Shown here: positions 9,100 to 14,693 of the stretch, one piece after another
Position numbering within the stretch: the first letter of the stretch is position 1
How the letters are laid out: each line of letters opens with the position of its first letter
Source: Reyranella sp.
GTDB taxonomy: Bacteria > Pseudomonadota > Alphaproteobacteria > Reyranellales > Reyranellaceae
Direction: 5' to 3'
DNA: 14,693 nucleotides
Assembly: GCA_030681635.1 (NCBI GenBank)
Contig: JAUXRT010000173.1
Location: 1-14,693, forward strand
Notes under the pieces: model-generated
Told to the model about the DNA's origin: nothing
The model's input: only the letters and a program-made list of their open reading frames with translations
Database searches by the model: none
Made by a program: the position numbers and the translations under genes

Positions 9100-9990
9100 A
9101 TGGACTGGGACAAGCTGCGGATCTTCCAGGCGGTAGCCGACGCCGGCAGTTTCACGCACGCCGGCGAGACCCTGAAACTCAGCCAATCGGCAATCTCGCG
9201 CCAAATTGGTGCGCTCGAGGAGCAGCTTGGCGTCATGCTGTTCCATCGTCATGCCCGCGGCCTGATCCTGACCGAGCAGGGCGAACTGCTCTATCGCACC
9301 GCGCGCGACATGGCGGCCAAGGTGAATACCGCCGAGGCGCTGCTGCGCGCCAATCAGGACAAGCCGGCGGGCCGGCTGAAGGTGACGGCGACGGTCGGCT
9401 TCGGTTCGACCTGGCTCACCGCCCAGATGCACGAGTTCATTGCGATGTATCCCGACATCGACGTCAGTCTCGTGCTGTCGGACAACGAACTCGACCTGGG
9501 GATGCGCGAGGCCGACGTGGCGATCCGCATGGTCATGCCGCGCCAGCCGGGTCTCGTGCAGCGTCATCTGCTGACCGTGCGCAGCCATGTCTACGCCTCG
9601 CACGGCTATATCCAGAAGTACGGAAAGCCCAAGACGGTCGAGGAACTCGACCAGCATCGCCTGATCATCTTCGGCGAGGATGCCCGGGCGCCCGTGCAGG
9701 ACGTCAACTGGCTGCTGCACGAGGGCAATGTCGACCCTTCGCTGCGGATCGTCGTGCTGCGCGTCAACAATGTCTACGGCATCTTCCGGGCCGTCGAATC
9801 GGGCCTCGGCATCGCCTCGCTGCCCGACTATCTCGCCCGTGAATCGACCAAGATCGAGATGGTTCTGCCGGACCTCAACGTCCGCACAACGGATGTATAT
9901 TTCACCTACCCGGAAGAGCTGCGGCACTCCAAGCGCATCGCCGTGTTTCGCGATTTTCTCCTGCGAAAGGTCGCGGAGACGCGATTCTAA
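9100..9990 (+). CDS. lsrB: LysR-family regulator of the LsrB/VtlR type
   Basis: A 296-aa LysR-type regulator. The N-terminal winged HTH reads MDWDKLRIFQAVADAGSF, then THAGETLKLSQSAISRQI, then FHRHARGLILTEQGELLYRTA (48-68). This wording, and the position directly after trxB, match as I remember them LsrB of Sinorhizobium/Agrobacterium and VtlR of Brucella, which control envelope and stress functions and the AbcR small RNAs. The effector domain starts near 92 (GRLKVTATVGFGSTWL) and includes DVAIRMVMPRQPGLVQRHL and NNVYGIFRAVESGLGIASLPDYLA. AGGGAGG at 9086-9092 sets the start. Unusually, the protein contains no cysteine, while rhizobial LsrB is described as thiol-sensitive. A probable small RNA gene follows. 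Confidence 0.88.
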   Translation: MDWDKLRIFQAVADAGSFTHAGETLKLSQSAISRQIGALEEQLGVMLFHRHARGLILTEQGELLYRTARDMAAKVNTAEALLRANQDKPAGRLKVTATVGFGSTWLTAQMHEFIAMYPDIDVSLVLSDNELDLGMREADVAIRMVMPRQPGLVQRHLLTVRSHVYASHGYIQKYGKPKTVEELDQHRLIIFGEDARAPVQDVNWLLHEGNVDPSLRIVVLRVNNVYGIFRAVESGLGIASLPDYLARESTKIEMVLPDLNVRTTDVYFTYPEELRHSKRIAVFRDFLLRKVAETRF

Positions 9991-10024
9991 GGGGCAGATC
10001 TGCAGGATTGCATAGCCAATGAAA

Positions 10025-10045
10025 GGCATGCGCTGACCGCATGCC
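10025..10045 (+). terminator. 8-bp perfect inverted repeat downstream of lsrB
   Basis: GGCATGCG (10025-10032), five-base loop, CGCATGCC (10038-10045), beginning 35 bases after the lsrB stop. No T-run follows. It may form the 3' end of the lsrB message, or be a protein-binding dyad upstream of the candidate small RNA promoter. A separate 10-bp palindrome, GCAGATCTGC, sits at 9994-10003. Confidence 0.35.
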
Positions 10046-10049
10046 AGTG

Positions 10050-10077
10050 TTCGCCACATCGCCTCTACCAATACAAT
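10050..10077 (+). promoter_or_regulatory. Weak candidate promoter of the small RNA
   Basis: TTCGCC (10050-10055), 16-bp spacer, TACAAT (10072-10077). The -10 is good and the -35 poor, as expected of a promoter that needs an activator. Initiation would fall near 10084. An ATTG-N6-CAAT dyad upstream at 10007-10020 could be a regulator site. These are guesses from pattern only. Confidence 0.25.
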
Positions 10078-10104
10078 GGCCGAGGAATAGGCTGTCCCCA
10101 GGTC

Positions 10105-10222
10105 TTCGATACGAAAAGTTTGTTCTGATCGTCATCGAAACTCGGGATCCGTTTGATCCCACGTCTCCCAGACGTGAAGCCTCCCTGTTCAACTCGCCGG
10201 GCCCTTGGCCCGGCGTTTTTTT
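10105..10222 (+). ncRNA. Candidate trans-acting small RNA (AbcR/alpha-r15-like by position and architecture)
   Basis: The 347 bp between lsrB and the next gene have no credible coding frame but contain an ordered set of structures. These are: TTCGAT/ATCGAA (10105-10110 with 10134-10139) or the alternative AGTTT/AAACT; GGGATC-CGTTT-GATCCC (10144-10160); ACGTCT-CCC-AGACGT (10161-10175); an unpaired CU-rich run GCCTCCCTGTTC (10179-10190); and a strong intrinsic terminator ending at 10222. Hairpins plus an exposed anti-Shine-Dalgarno stretch plus a terminator describe a trans-acting base-pairing RNA. In Rhizobiales the AbcR (alpha-r15) RNAs, which repress ABC-transporter mRNAs, are to my recollection encoded beside lsrB/vtlR, which fits. 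The 5' end is uncertain: I give the structured core, and the transcript may start near 10084. Confidence 0.55.
10195..10222 (+). terminator. Strong intrinsic terminator
   Basis: CGCCGGGCC (10195-10203), loop CTT, GGCCCGGCG (10207-10215), then seven T (10216-10222). This is the only textbook rho-independent terminator in the window. It lies 204 bp past the lsrB stop with other hairpins directly before it, which favours an independent small transcript over a long lsrB 3' end. Confidence 0.93.
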
Positions 10223-10265
10223 GTCCGCGACGCAGCAGGGGACGAAATGCCGCTGGTTGGGGCAA

Positions 10266-10324
10266 TCGAAGGCCTTCGACACCATTTGATGTGGAAGTGG
10301 GCAGACGCCCTCTATAGCTTCCAC
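10266..10324 (+). promoter_or_regulatory. Palindrome and bulged hairpin in the leader of the glycosyltransferase-like gene
   Basis: TCGAAGGCCTTCGA (10266-10279) is a perfect 14-bp palindrome. It is followed by GTGGAAG (10291-10297) pairing with CTTCCAC (10318-10324), and inside this GGGC-AGAC-GCCC (10299-10310). The second structure ends 13 bases before the ATG at 10338, where no Shine-Dalgarno is visible. It may influence translation of the gene, or the palindrome may be an operator. No promoter was identified with confidence between the terminator and this gene. Confidence 0.3.
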
Positions 10325-10337
10325 CCCGACCCGGCTG

Positions 10338-11216
10338 ATGTTCACCGAAGTTCGCCAAGCCATCCTTCCTCTCGCTCTGCGACGTATCTCGCGCCGCGAT
10401 GATCTCGGCCGTGCCGGTTTGCTGATCGAGTCGCTGGCCCGTCACTGGCGCGGCCCCCAGCCTTTCGAAGTCTTGATCGTGGCGCCGCGCCGCGACGTCG
10501 AGGAGCTGAGCAGCAGTCTGCCGCGCTTCCCGAATATCGACGTCTCGGTCCGGTCCGAGAGCGATTTCTTTCCCATCGGCAGCCGCTTCTACCTGATGAC
10601 GGGATGGTATCGGCAGCAGATCGTAAAGCTCCACGTCCCGGCGATGCTGGGTTTTGGGGGCTACCTGACGCTGGACTCCGATGTCTGCTGCGTCGGTGAT
10701 TTCGATGCCACGACCTTCATCAAGAACAGGGTCGCGATGTCACGCTGGGAGCCCAAGGCGCATCACGACTGGTGGCAGCATGTCTCCAGGATCGCGGGCG
10801 TGCCCTATGATTCCCAGGCGCATGGCCTGTCGGTTACGCCAAACATTCTCCACGGCGATCTGGCCGCGCAAACCATCCGGCATTTCCGTTTCGGGCCCAT
10901 CGATGGGATCACGACGCTTTGCTATTGGCTGGGCCGCAAAATCGGCACGGTCCCGTGGACCGAATATTCGCTCTACACCAGCGTGGCCGAACTCAAGGGC
11001 AACCTGTTCGATTATCACGCCCACTGGGACCCCTGTTACTACGCCGACGAGCAGCTGTTCTCGAGAAAGTCCTGCGTCTGGGCCGCCGAGGACTTCGAGC
11101 GAAAGGTGCTGCTGCCCAATGGCAAGGATCCGGGCGGCAAGTTCATCATCGTCCAGAGCCATGCCCGCATTCCCATAGAACGCGTGCGCGACTACTGCCT
11201 GAGCTTCGCCGGCTAG
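10338..11216 (+). CDS. Glycosyltransferase-like protein, probably DUF6492 family
   Basis: A 292-aa protein resembling DUF6492-type proteins, which look like GT-A fold glycosyltransferases. A hydrophobic strand FEVLIVAP (43-50) precedes the central GFGGYLTLDSDVCCVGDFD (105-123), whose D113-S-D115 is a DxD-like metal/nucleotide-sugar motif. Further features are WTEYSLYTSVAE (207-218), a common signature of this group, and the tail IVQSHARIPIERVRDY. There is no signal peptide or membrane segment. The start at 10338 is the only start codon after the in-frame stop at 10287; it lacks a clear ribosome binding site, so a later start cannot be excluded. It follows a strong terminator, so it is an independent unit. 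It ends tail-to-tail with the CoA-transferase gene, sharing CTAG at 11213-11216. Confidence 0.78.
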   Translation: MFTEVRQAILPLALRRISRRDDLGRAGLLIESLARHWRGPQPFEVLIVAPRRDVEELSSSLPRFPNIDVSVRSESDFFPIGSRFYLMTGWYRQQIVKLHVPAMLGFGGYLTLDSDVCCVGDFDATTFIKNRVAMSRWEPKAHHDWWQHVSRIAGVPYDSQAHGLSVTPNILHGDLAAQTIRHFRFGPIDGITTLCYWLGRKIGTVPWTEYSLYTSVAELKGNLFDYHAHWDPCYYADEQLFSRKSCVWAAEDFERKVLLPNGKDPGGKFIIVQSHARIPIERVRDYCLSFAG

Positions 11217-12346
11217 ATCTTCCCGTCGTCTTCGCCGATCCTCGGCGCGGTTTGCGAGCCGCCGGCGCGGATCCCGTCGAAGCTGACCGGCAACCCATGG
11301 AACAGGGCGCCTGTCGCCTCGTAGGGCGCGGCGAACATGCCGAGCGCGGCCACCTGGGCCAGTTCCAGCACTTGCGGGACCGTGTTGAGGGGGCCATTGG
11401 GCACGCCGAGCGCGTCGAGTCTCGCCGACCAATGGGCGCGGCTCTCGTGCTTCATGATATCGGCGATCATGCCCAGCAGAAGGTCGCGCTGCTGCATGCG
11501 GTCCATGTTGGTTCTGAAGCGCGGCTCGTCGGGCCATTCGGGATGGCCGAGCGCCTCGGCGAACTTGCGCCACAGCCGATCGTTGCCGGGACAGATCATC
11601 AGAGGCCCATCGTTGCACTCGAATGCCTGATAAGGCGTCAGCGACGGATGGCCGGTGCCTTGGCGTGGCGGCATCTTGCCCGTCACCGAATATGAGGCGA
11701 CGTGGTTCGAGGCCCACATCAGGCCGCTTTCGAACAGCGAGGTATTGACCAGACTGCCCTGGCCCGTTGCCGAACGTTTGGCCAATGCCGCCAGGACGCC
11801 GATTGCCGTCCACATCCCGGTCGACAGGTCGATGATCGACACGCCGACCCTCGCCTCGGGACCCGAGGGATCGCCGTTCAACGAGATCAGCCCGGCGACG
11901 GCCTGGATGATCGGCTCGTAGCCTGGCCGATTCTTCCACGGTCCGGCATGGCCGAAGGCGCCCAGATCAGCATAGATCAGGCGCGGGAAGCGCTTGGTGA
12001 GTGCCGGCCCGTCGAACCCGAATTTCGCCGGTACGTCGGCCCTTAGATTGTGCACGAAGACGTCGGCCGCCCCGATGCGTTCGATCAGGGCCTCGCGCTC
12101 TGCCTTGTCGCTGAGATCACAGGTGATCGACTTCTTGCCGCGGTTGAGCGCGATGAAACCCACCGCATCGCCCTCGATGAACGGAGGACCCCATTTGCGC
12201 GCATCGTCGCCCTCGCGCCGTTCGACCTTGATCACGTCGGCGCCAAGAAAGGCCAGGATCTGACCGCAATAGGGGCCGGCCAGGTTCTGGCCGAACTCAA
12301 TGACTTTGATCCCGTTCAGCGGGCCGGGTGGCGGTCCCGCGCTCAT
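11213..12346 (-). CDS. CaiB/BaiF family (class III) CoA transferase
   Basis: A 377-aa family III CoA transferase, which moves CoA between carboxylic acids through an enzyme-bound aspartyl-CoA. The N-terminus GIKVIEFGQNLAGPYCGQILAFLGADVIKVERREGDDAR (12-50) is the family signature, followed by FIALNRGKKSITCDLS (64-79). The catalytic aspartate is D173 in VGVSIIDLSTGMWTAIGVLAAL. The C-terminal part has TPYQAFECNDGPLMICPGNDRLWRKF and GVPNGPLNTVPQVL. The true start is the ATG at 12346, overlapping the TGA of the acyl-CoA dehydrogenase gene by ATGA, which implies translational coupling. The open frame continues upstream to 13051 only as a shadow. Substrate not assignable; it probably activates the acid that the dehydrogenase then oxidises. 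Confidence 0.95.
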   Translation of the reverse strand: MSAGPPPGPLNGIKVIEFGQNLAGPYCGQILAFLGADVIKVERREGDDARKWGPPFIEGDAVGFIALNRGKKSITCDLSDKAEREALIERIGAADVFVHNLRADVPAKFGFDGPALTKRFPRLIYADLGAFGHAGPWKNRPGYEPIIQAVAGLISLNGDPSGPEARVGVSIIDLSTGMWTAIGVLAALAKRSATGQGSLVNTSLFESGLMWASNHVASYSVTGKMPPRQGTGHPSLTPYQAFECNDGPLMICPGNDRLWRKFAEALGHPEWPDEPRFRTNMDRMQQRDLLLGMIADIMKHESRAHWSARLDALGVPNGPLNTVPQVLELAQVAALGMFAAPYEATGALFHGLPVSFDGIRAGGSQTAPRIGEDDGKI

Positions 12347-13509
12347 CGCAGGTTGCTGCCCAGGATCTCGCGCGCGATCACCATGCGCTGCACTTCGCTC
12401 GGGCCTTCGCCCACGCGGCGGATGCGCATCTCGCGATACCAGCGTTCCAGCGGCAGGTCCTTGGTCATGCCCATGCCGCCGTGGATCTGCATCGAGCGGT
12501 CGACGACGCGGCCACCGCCTTCCGAGGCGGTGAGCTTGGCGATCGAGGCTTCGATGCGGAACGGCAGGCCGCGCCGCGCCTTCTCGGCAGCCTCCAGGGT
12601 GAAGTGCTTGGCGGTGCGGATATCGATCTCGTTGTCGACCAGCATCCATTGCACGGCCTGCCGGTTGGCCAGCTTCTCGCCGAAGGTCGAGCGCATCTTG
12701 GCCCATTCGATCGCCATCTCGTGGGCGGCGATGGCAACGCCGATGCAGCCGGCGGCGTAGGGAATGCGCTGGCGCGTCAGGCGATCGTTGGCGACGGCGA
12801 AACCCTTGTTGACCTCGCCCAGCACCTGGTGATCCGACACCCAGCAATCCTTGAATTCGAGCTCGGTGGCGTAGTGCGAGGAGCGGAGCGTGTGCACGAC
12901 CCGTCGGACATGGAAGCCCGGCGTGTCGGAATCGATGAGAAAGCAGGTGATCCCGGCCCGGCCCTTGGCCGCGTCGGTGCGGGCAAAGACGATGCCGTAT
13001 TGCGCGCGGTCGGCGTTGGAGATGAAGATCTTGGCGCCATTCAATACCCAACCATTGTCCTTGCGCTCGGCCCTGGTCTGGATGGCGCGTGCCGGATCGC
13101 TGCCGCCCGATGGCTCGGTGAGGCCGAAGAAGGCCTTCTTCTCGCCGCGCAGGGTCGGATAGAGGTAGCGCTCCTTCTGGTCCTCGTTGGCCTCGAAGAT
13201 CTGGGCCAGGCCCGCGCCGCCGAAGGTGCCGTAGCAGGGCACGTAGAGGCCGGCGCGGTGCTGCGCCATCTCGATGGCCAGCAGCACGCGCGTCACGATG
13301 TCGATGTCGGGGCCGCCATACTCCTTGGGGATGTCGATGCCGAACAGGCCCATCGCCTTGGTCTTCTCGACCAGGCGGGCGTGATCGGCCGGCTCCAGCT
13401 CCGCCGCGTCGGGGTCGAGCTTGGCTTCGAGCGGGATGATCTCTTCCCGCACAAAGCGGCGGACCTGGTCGATCAGCAGTTGCTGTTCTTCGCTGGGCTC
13501 GAAATCCAT
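12343..13509 (-). CDS. Acyl-CoA dehydrogenase
   Basis: A 388-aa FAD-dependent acyl-CoA dehydrogenase, normal length, that introduces an alpha-beta double bond into an acyl-CoA. The N-terminal helical domain begins MDFEPSEEQQLLIDQVRRFVREEIIP. The FAD/substrate motif is AFFGLTEPSGGSDPARAIQT (125-144), then WVLNGAKIFISNA (about 154-166). The C-terminal domain has MRSTFGEKLANRQAVQWML and DRSMQIHGGMGMTKDLPLERWYREMRIRRVGEGPSEVQRM. E368 in GEGPSE aligns with the catalytic base of medium-chain enzymes. GAGG lies just before the ATG at 13509, 10 bp after the stop of the small gene upstream. Chain-length or branched-acid specificity cannot be told from sequence alone. Confidence 0.95.
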   Translation of the reverse strand: MDFEPSEEQQLLIDQVRRFVREEIIPLEAKLDPDAAELEPADHARLVEKTKAMGLFGIDIPKEYGGPDIDIVTRVLLAIEMAQHRAGLYVPCYGTFGGAGLAQIFEANEDQKERYLYPTLRGEKKAFFGLTEPSGGSDPARAIQTRAERKDNGWVLNGAKIFISNADRAQYGIVFARTDAAKGRAGITCFLIDSDTPGFHVRRVVHTLRSSHYATELEFKDCWVSDHQVLGEVNKGFAVANDRLTRQRIPYAAGCIGVAIAAHEMAIEWAKMRSTFGEKLANRQAVQWMLVDNEIDIRTAKHFTLEAAEKARRGLPFRIEASIAKLTASEGGGRVVDRSMQIHGGMGMTKDLPLERWYREMRIRRVGEGPSEVQRMVIAREILGSNLR

Positions 13510-13519
13510 GTTGGCCTCG

Positions 13520-13861
13520 TCAGGCAGGGCTCAGCCGGCCGAGGTTCGGCGGCGGGTTCTTCGCATTGTCGGGCGGCAGGCTGCCGTGATCGGCTTTGTG
13601 CACCATCAGGAGCTCGAACCAACGCGAACGATACTGCTGGTTCACCTCGATGCGGAACTGATGGCCGGGTCCACGCTCGCTTGCTTCGCGTTGCAGCTCG
13701 CTGCGCAGGCCGAAGGGCGAGCGTCCGCCGGCGTGGCCGATGAACAGGACGGTGCCCTTGGCATCGGCCACCTGGTAGACGCCGAGCTGGCCCGGCAGGC
13801 GGGTCGCCTCCTCGGTCGAAAGCGGCCGCCACGGTTTGTCGAGGCGCAGCCGGATCGACAT
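13520..13861 (-). CDS. Small protein with a GIY-YIG-like signature
   Basis: A 113-aa soluble protein, likely expressed: AAGGGG stands about 9 nt before its ATG, and it sits 13 bp after the crotonase and 10 bp before the dehydrogenase gene. I do not recognise a named function. Residues G27-V-Y29, exactly ten residues, then F40-I-G42 reproduce the GIY-(10-11)-YIG spacing of the GIY-YIG fold. R53 in GLRSEL fits the conserved arginine, and E83 in WFELLMVHKADHG and N99 could fit the later acidic and Asn positions. The second tyrosine is Phe, so nuclease activity is doubtful. The C-terminus is proline-rich. It may be a GIY-YIG-derived binding domain serving this acyl-CoA operon; that is inference. 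Confidence 0.75.
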   Translation of the reverse strand: MSIRLRLDKPWRPLSTEEATRLPGQLGVYQVADAKGTVLFIGHAGGRSPFGLRSELQREASERGPGHQFRIEVNQQYRSRWFELLMVHKADHGSLPPDNAKNPPPNLGRLSPA

Positions 13862-13874
13862 TGGTGTTTGCCCC

Positions 13875-14636
13875 TTACTTTCCGCTGAACTTCGCGGTGC
13901 GCTTCTCCAGGCGGGCCTTCATGCCCTCCTGCGCATCCTTGCTCTGCATGGCGGCCCGCACGGCCGCATCCACATCTTCGTGCGGGATGGAGTCTCGGAA
14001 TTCGAGCTGGCGCACCGTCAGCGCCTTCATGGCTTTTAGCGACAGCGGCGCATTGGCGGCCAGGCGGTCAATCACCTTGCTGGCTTCGGCCTCGAGCTGG
14101 TCGGCCGGCACGCAGCGCGCGATCAGGCCCAGCGCGAAGAGCTTGGTCGAGGGCAGGGGATCGCCCAGCAGCAGCATCTCGCGCGTCGTCACCGGGCCCA
14201 GCACTTCCATCAGCTTCTTGGCCAGGAACCAGTTGGGCGCGAGCCCGACCTGGGCCAGTGACATGCCGAAGCGCGCCTTCTGGCTCGCCACCACCAGGTC
14301 GCAATGCAGCGCCAGCTCGTTGCCGCCGGCGATAGCGTCACCGTGGACCACGGCCACGACCGGCAGCGGACAGAGCTCGATGGCACGCAGCATGATTTCG
14401 ATGCCGCTCGCCTCGCCGGCGCCGGCCGACTTGCTGCGCTCGGCCATGTCGAGGCCGGCGCAGAACACGTCGCCCTTGCCGCGGATCACCAGCACGCGGT
14501 CCTCTGCCGCGACCGGCGCCTGAAGTGCCTCGATCATGTTGCCCAACAGCTCACTGTCGAGCGCGTTCTTCTTCTCCGGCCGGTTCATCCAGACGGTTCT
14601 GACCGGGCCGTTCTTCTCGATGATGACTTTGCTCAT
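13875..14636 (-). CDS. Enoyl-CoA hydratase/isomerase (crotonase) family protein
   Basis: A 253-aa crotonase-fold protein. N-terminal VRTVWMNRPEKKNALDSELL (12-31); first oxyanion segment GKGDVFCAGLDMAE (53-66); second AVVHGDAIAGGNELALHCDLVVAS (95-118). The acidic residue E107 matches the first catalytic glutamate of enoyl-CoA hydratase (rat E144). The position of the second (rat E164) is L127 in ARFGMSLAQVGLAP. Loss of this glutamate argues against a classical hydratase and for an isomerase, lyase, hydrolase or other crotonase reaction. GGAGTGA over the end of the upstream gene gives the ribosome binding site for the ATG at 14636. It is 7 bp after the upstream gene and 13 bp before the GIY-YIG-like gene. 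Confidence 0.93.
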   Translation of the reverse strand: MSKVIIEKNGPVRTVWMNRPEKKNALDSELLGNMIEALQAPVAAEDRVLVIRGKGDVFCAGLDMAERSKSAGAGEASGIEIMLRAIELCPLPVVAVVHGDAIAGGNELALHCDLVVASQKARFGMSLAQVGLAPNWFLAKKLMEVLGPVTTREMLLLGDPLPSTKLFALGLIARCVPADQLEAEASKVIDRLAANAPLSLKAMKALTVRQLEFRDSIPHEDVDAAVRAAMQSKDAQEGMKARLEKRTAKFSGK

Positions 14637-14643
14637 GGCCCGC

Positions 14644-14693
14644 TCACTCCGGCTCGATTCCCGCCGCCTTGATCGCCTCGGTCCACCATTTGG
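14644..14693 (-). CDS. C-terminus of a probable Bug/TctC-type substrate-binding protein (partial)
   Basis: Only the last 15 residues are present, on the minus strand: KWWTEAIKAAGIEPE and a TGA at 14644-14646. This ending (W....IK.AGI.PE) is the usual C-terminus of periplasmic Bug/TctC receptors of tripartite tricarboxylate transporters, which often accompany CaiB/dehydrogenase/crotonase operons. The identification rests on a very short stretch. The crotonase ribosome binding site overlaps this gene's end, so the two belong to one operon. Confidence 0.5.
   Translation of the reverse strand, partial: KWWTEAIKAAGIEPE

Noticed and set aside
8941..10071. 376-codon minus-strand frame opposite lsrB
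   Set aside because: Antisense to a clear LysR-family gene, and its translation has no domain signature.
12347..13051. Upstream extension of the CoA transferase frame, giving a 612-residue fusion-like protein
   Set aside because: The extra residues are an out-of-frame reading of the acyl-CoA dehydrogenase gene; the family N-terminus begins at the ATG at 12346 with an ATGA overlap.
12328..13743. 471-codon plus-strand frame opposite the acyl-CoA dehydrogenase
   Set aside because: The minus strand encodes an unmistakable acyl-CoA dehydrogenase and the small operon gene; the plus frame is their shadow.

Overview
The window is GC-rich bacterial chromosome with dense gene packing, GAGG/AGGAGG-type ribosome binding sites and long antisense shadow frames. 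Gene content and order point to an alphaproteobacterium. The yqeY-dnaG pair sits beside carAB and greA, and an Lrp gene, trxB and a LysR gene of the LsrB/VtlR type lie together. A Rhodospirillales/Reyranella-like source is my best guess, by inference only.

Left part (1-6302), housekeeping. The 5' part of dnaG (minus strand, cut by the window edge) is preceded on its strand by yqeY. A divergent intergenic region then leads to carA and carB (7 bp apart), the two subunits of carbamoyl-phosphate synthetase, followed by greA. The 3' end of greA is imperfectly duplicated in frame 54 bp downstream, with a perfect GC hairpin between the copies.

Middle (6363-10222), a redox/regulatory block. Minus strand: a YciB/septation-protein-A-like membrane protein, and a SnoaL/NTF2-like protein behind an Lrp/AsnC regulator. 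Plus strand: trxB, then an LsrB/VtlR-type LysR regulator with no cysteine at all. Downstream of it, a 347-bp gene-free stretch holds consecutive stem-loops, a CU-rich unpaired segment and a textbook intrinsic terminator (9-bp stem plus seven T). This looks like an independent small RNA, and position plus architecture suggest the AbcR/alpha-r15 group. Its CU-rich segment is perfectly complementary over 8 nt to the Shine-Dalgarno of the LysR gene itself, which suggests a possible feedback loop. This is the most interesting signal in the window.

Right part (10338-14693). A plus-strand glycosyltransferase-like protein (probably DUF6492) converges on, and shares its stop codon bases with, a minus-strand acyl-CoA operon. 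In transcription order the operon holds: the end of a probable tripartite-tricarboxylate (Bug/TctC) substrate-binding protein; a crotonase lacking the second catalytic glutamate; a 113-aa protein with a GIY-YIG-like signature; an acyl-CoA dehydrogenase; and a CaiB-type CoA transferase. Together these suggest uptake, CoA activation and oxidation of a carboxylic acid, though the substrate cannot be read from sequence.
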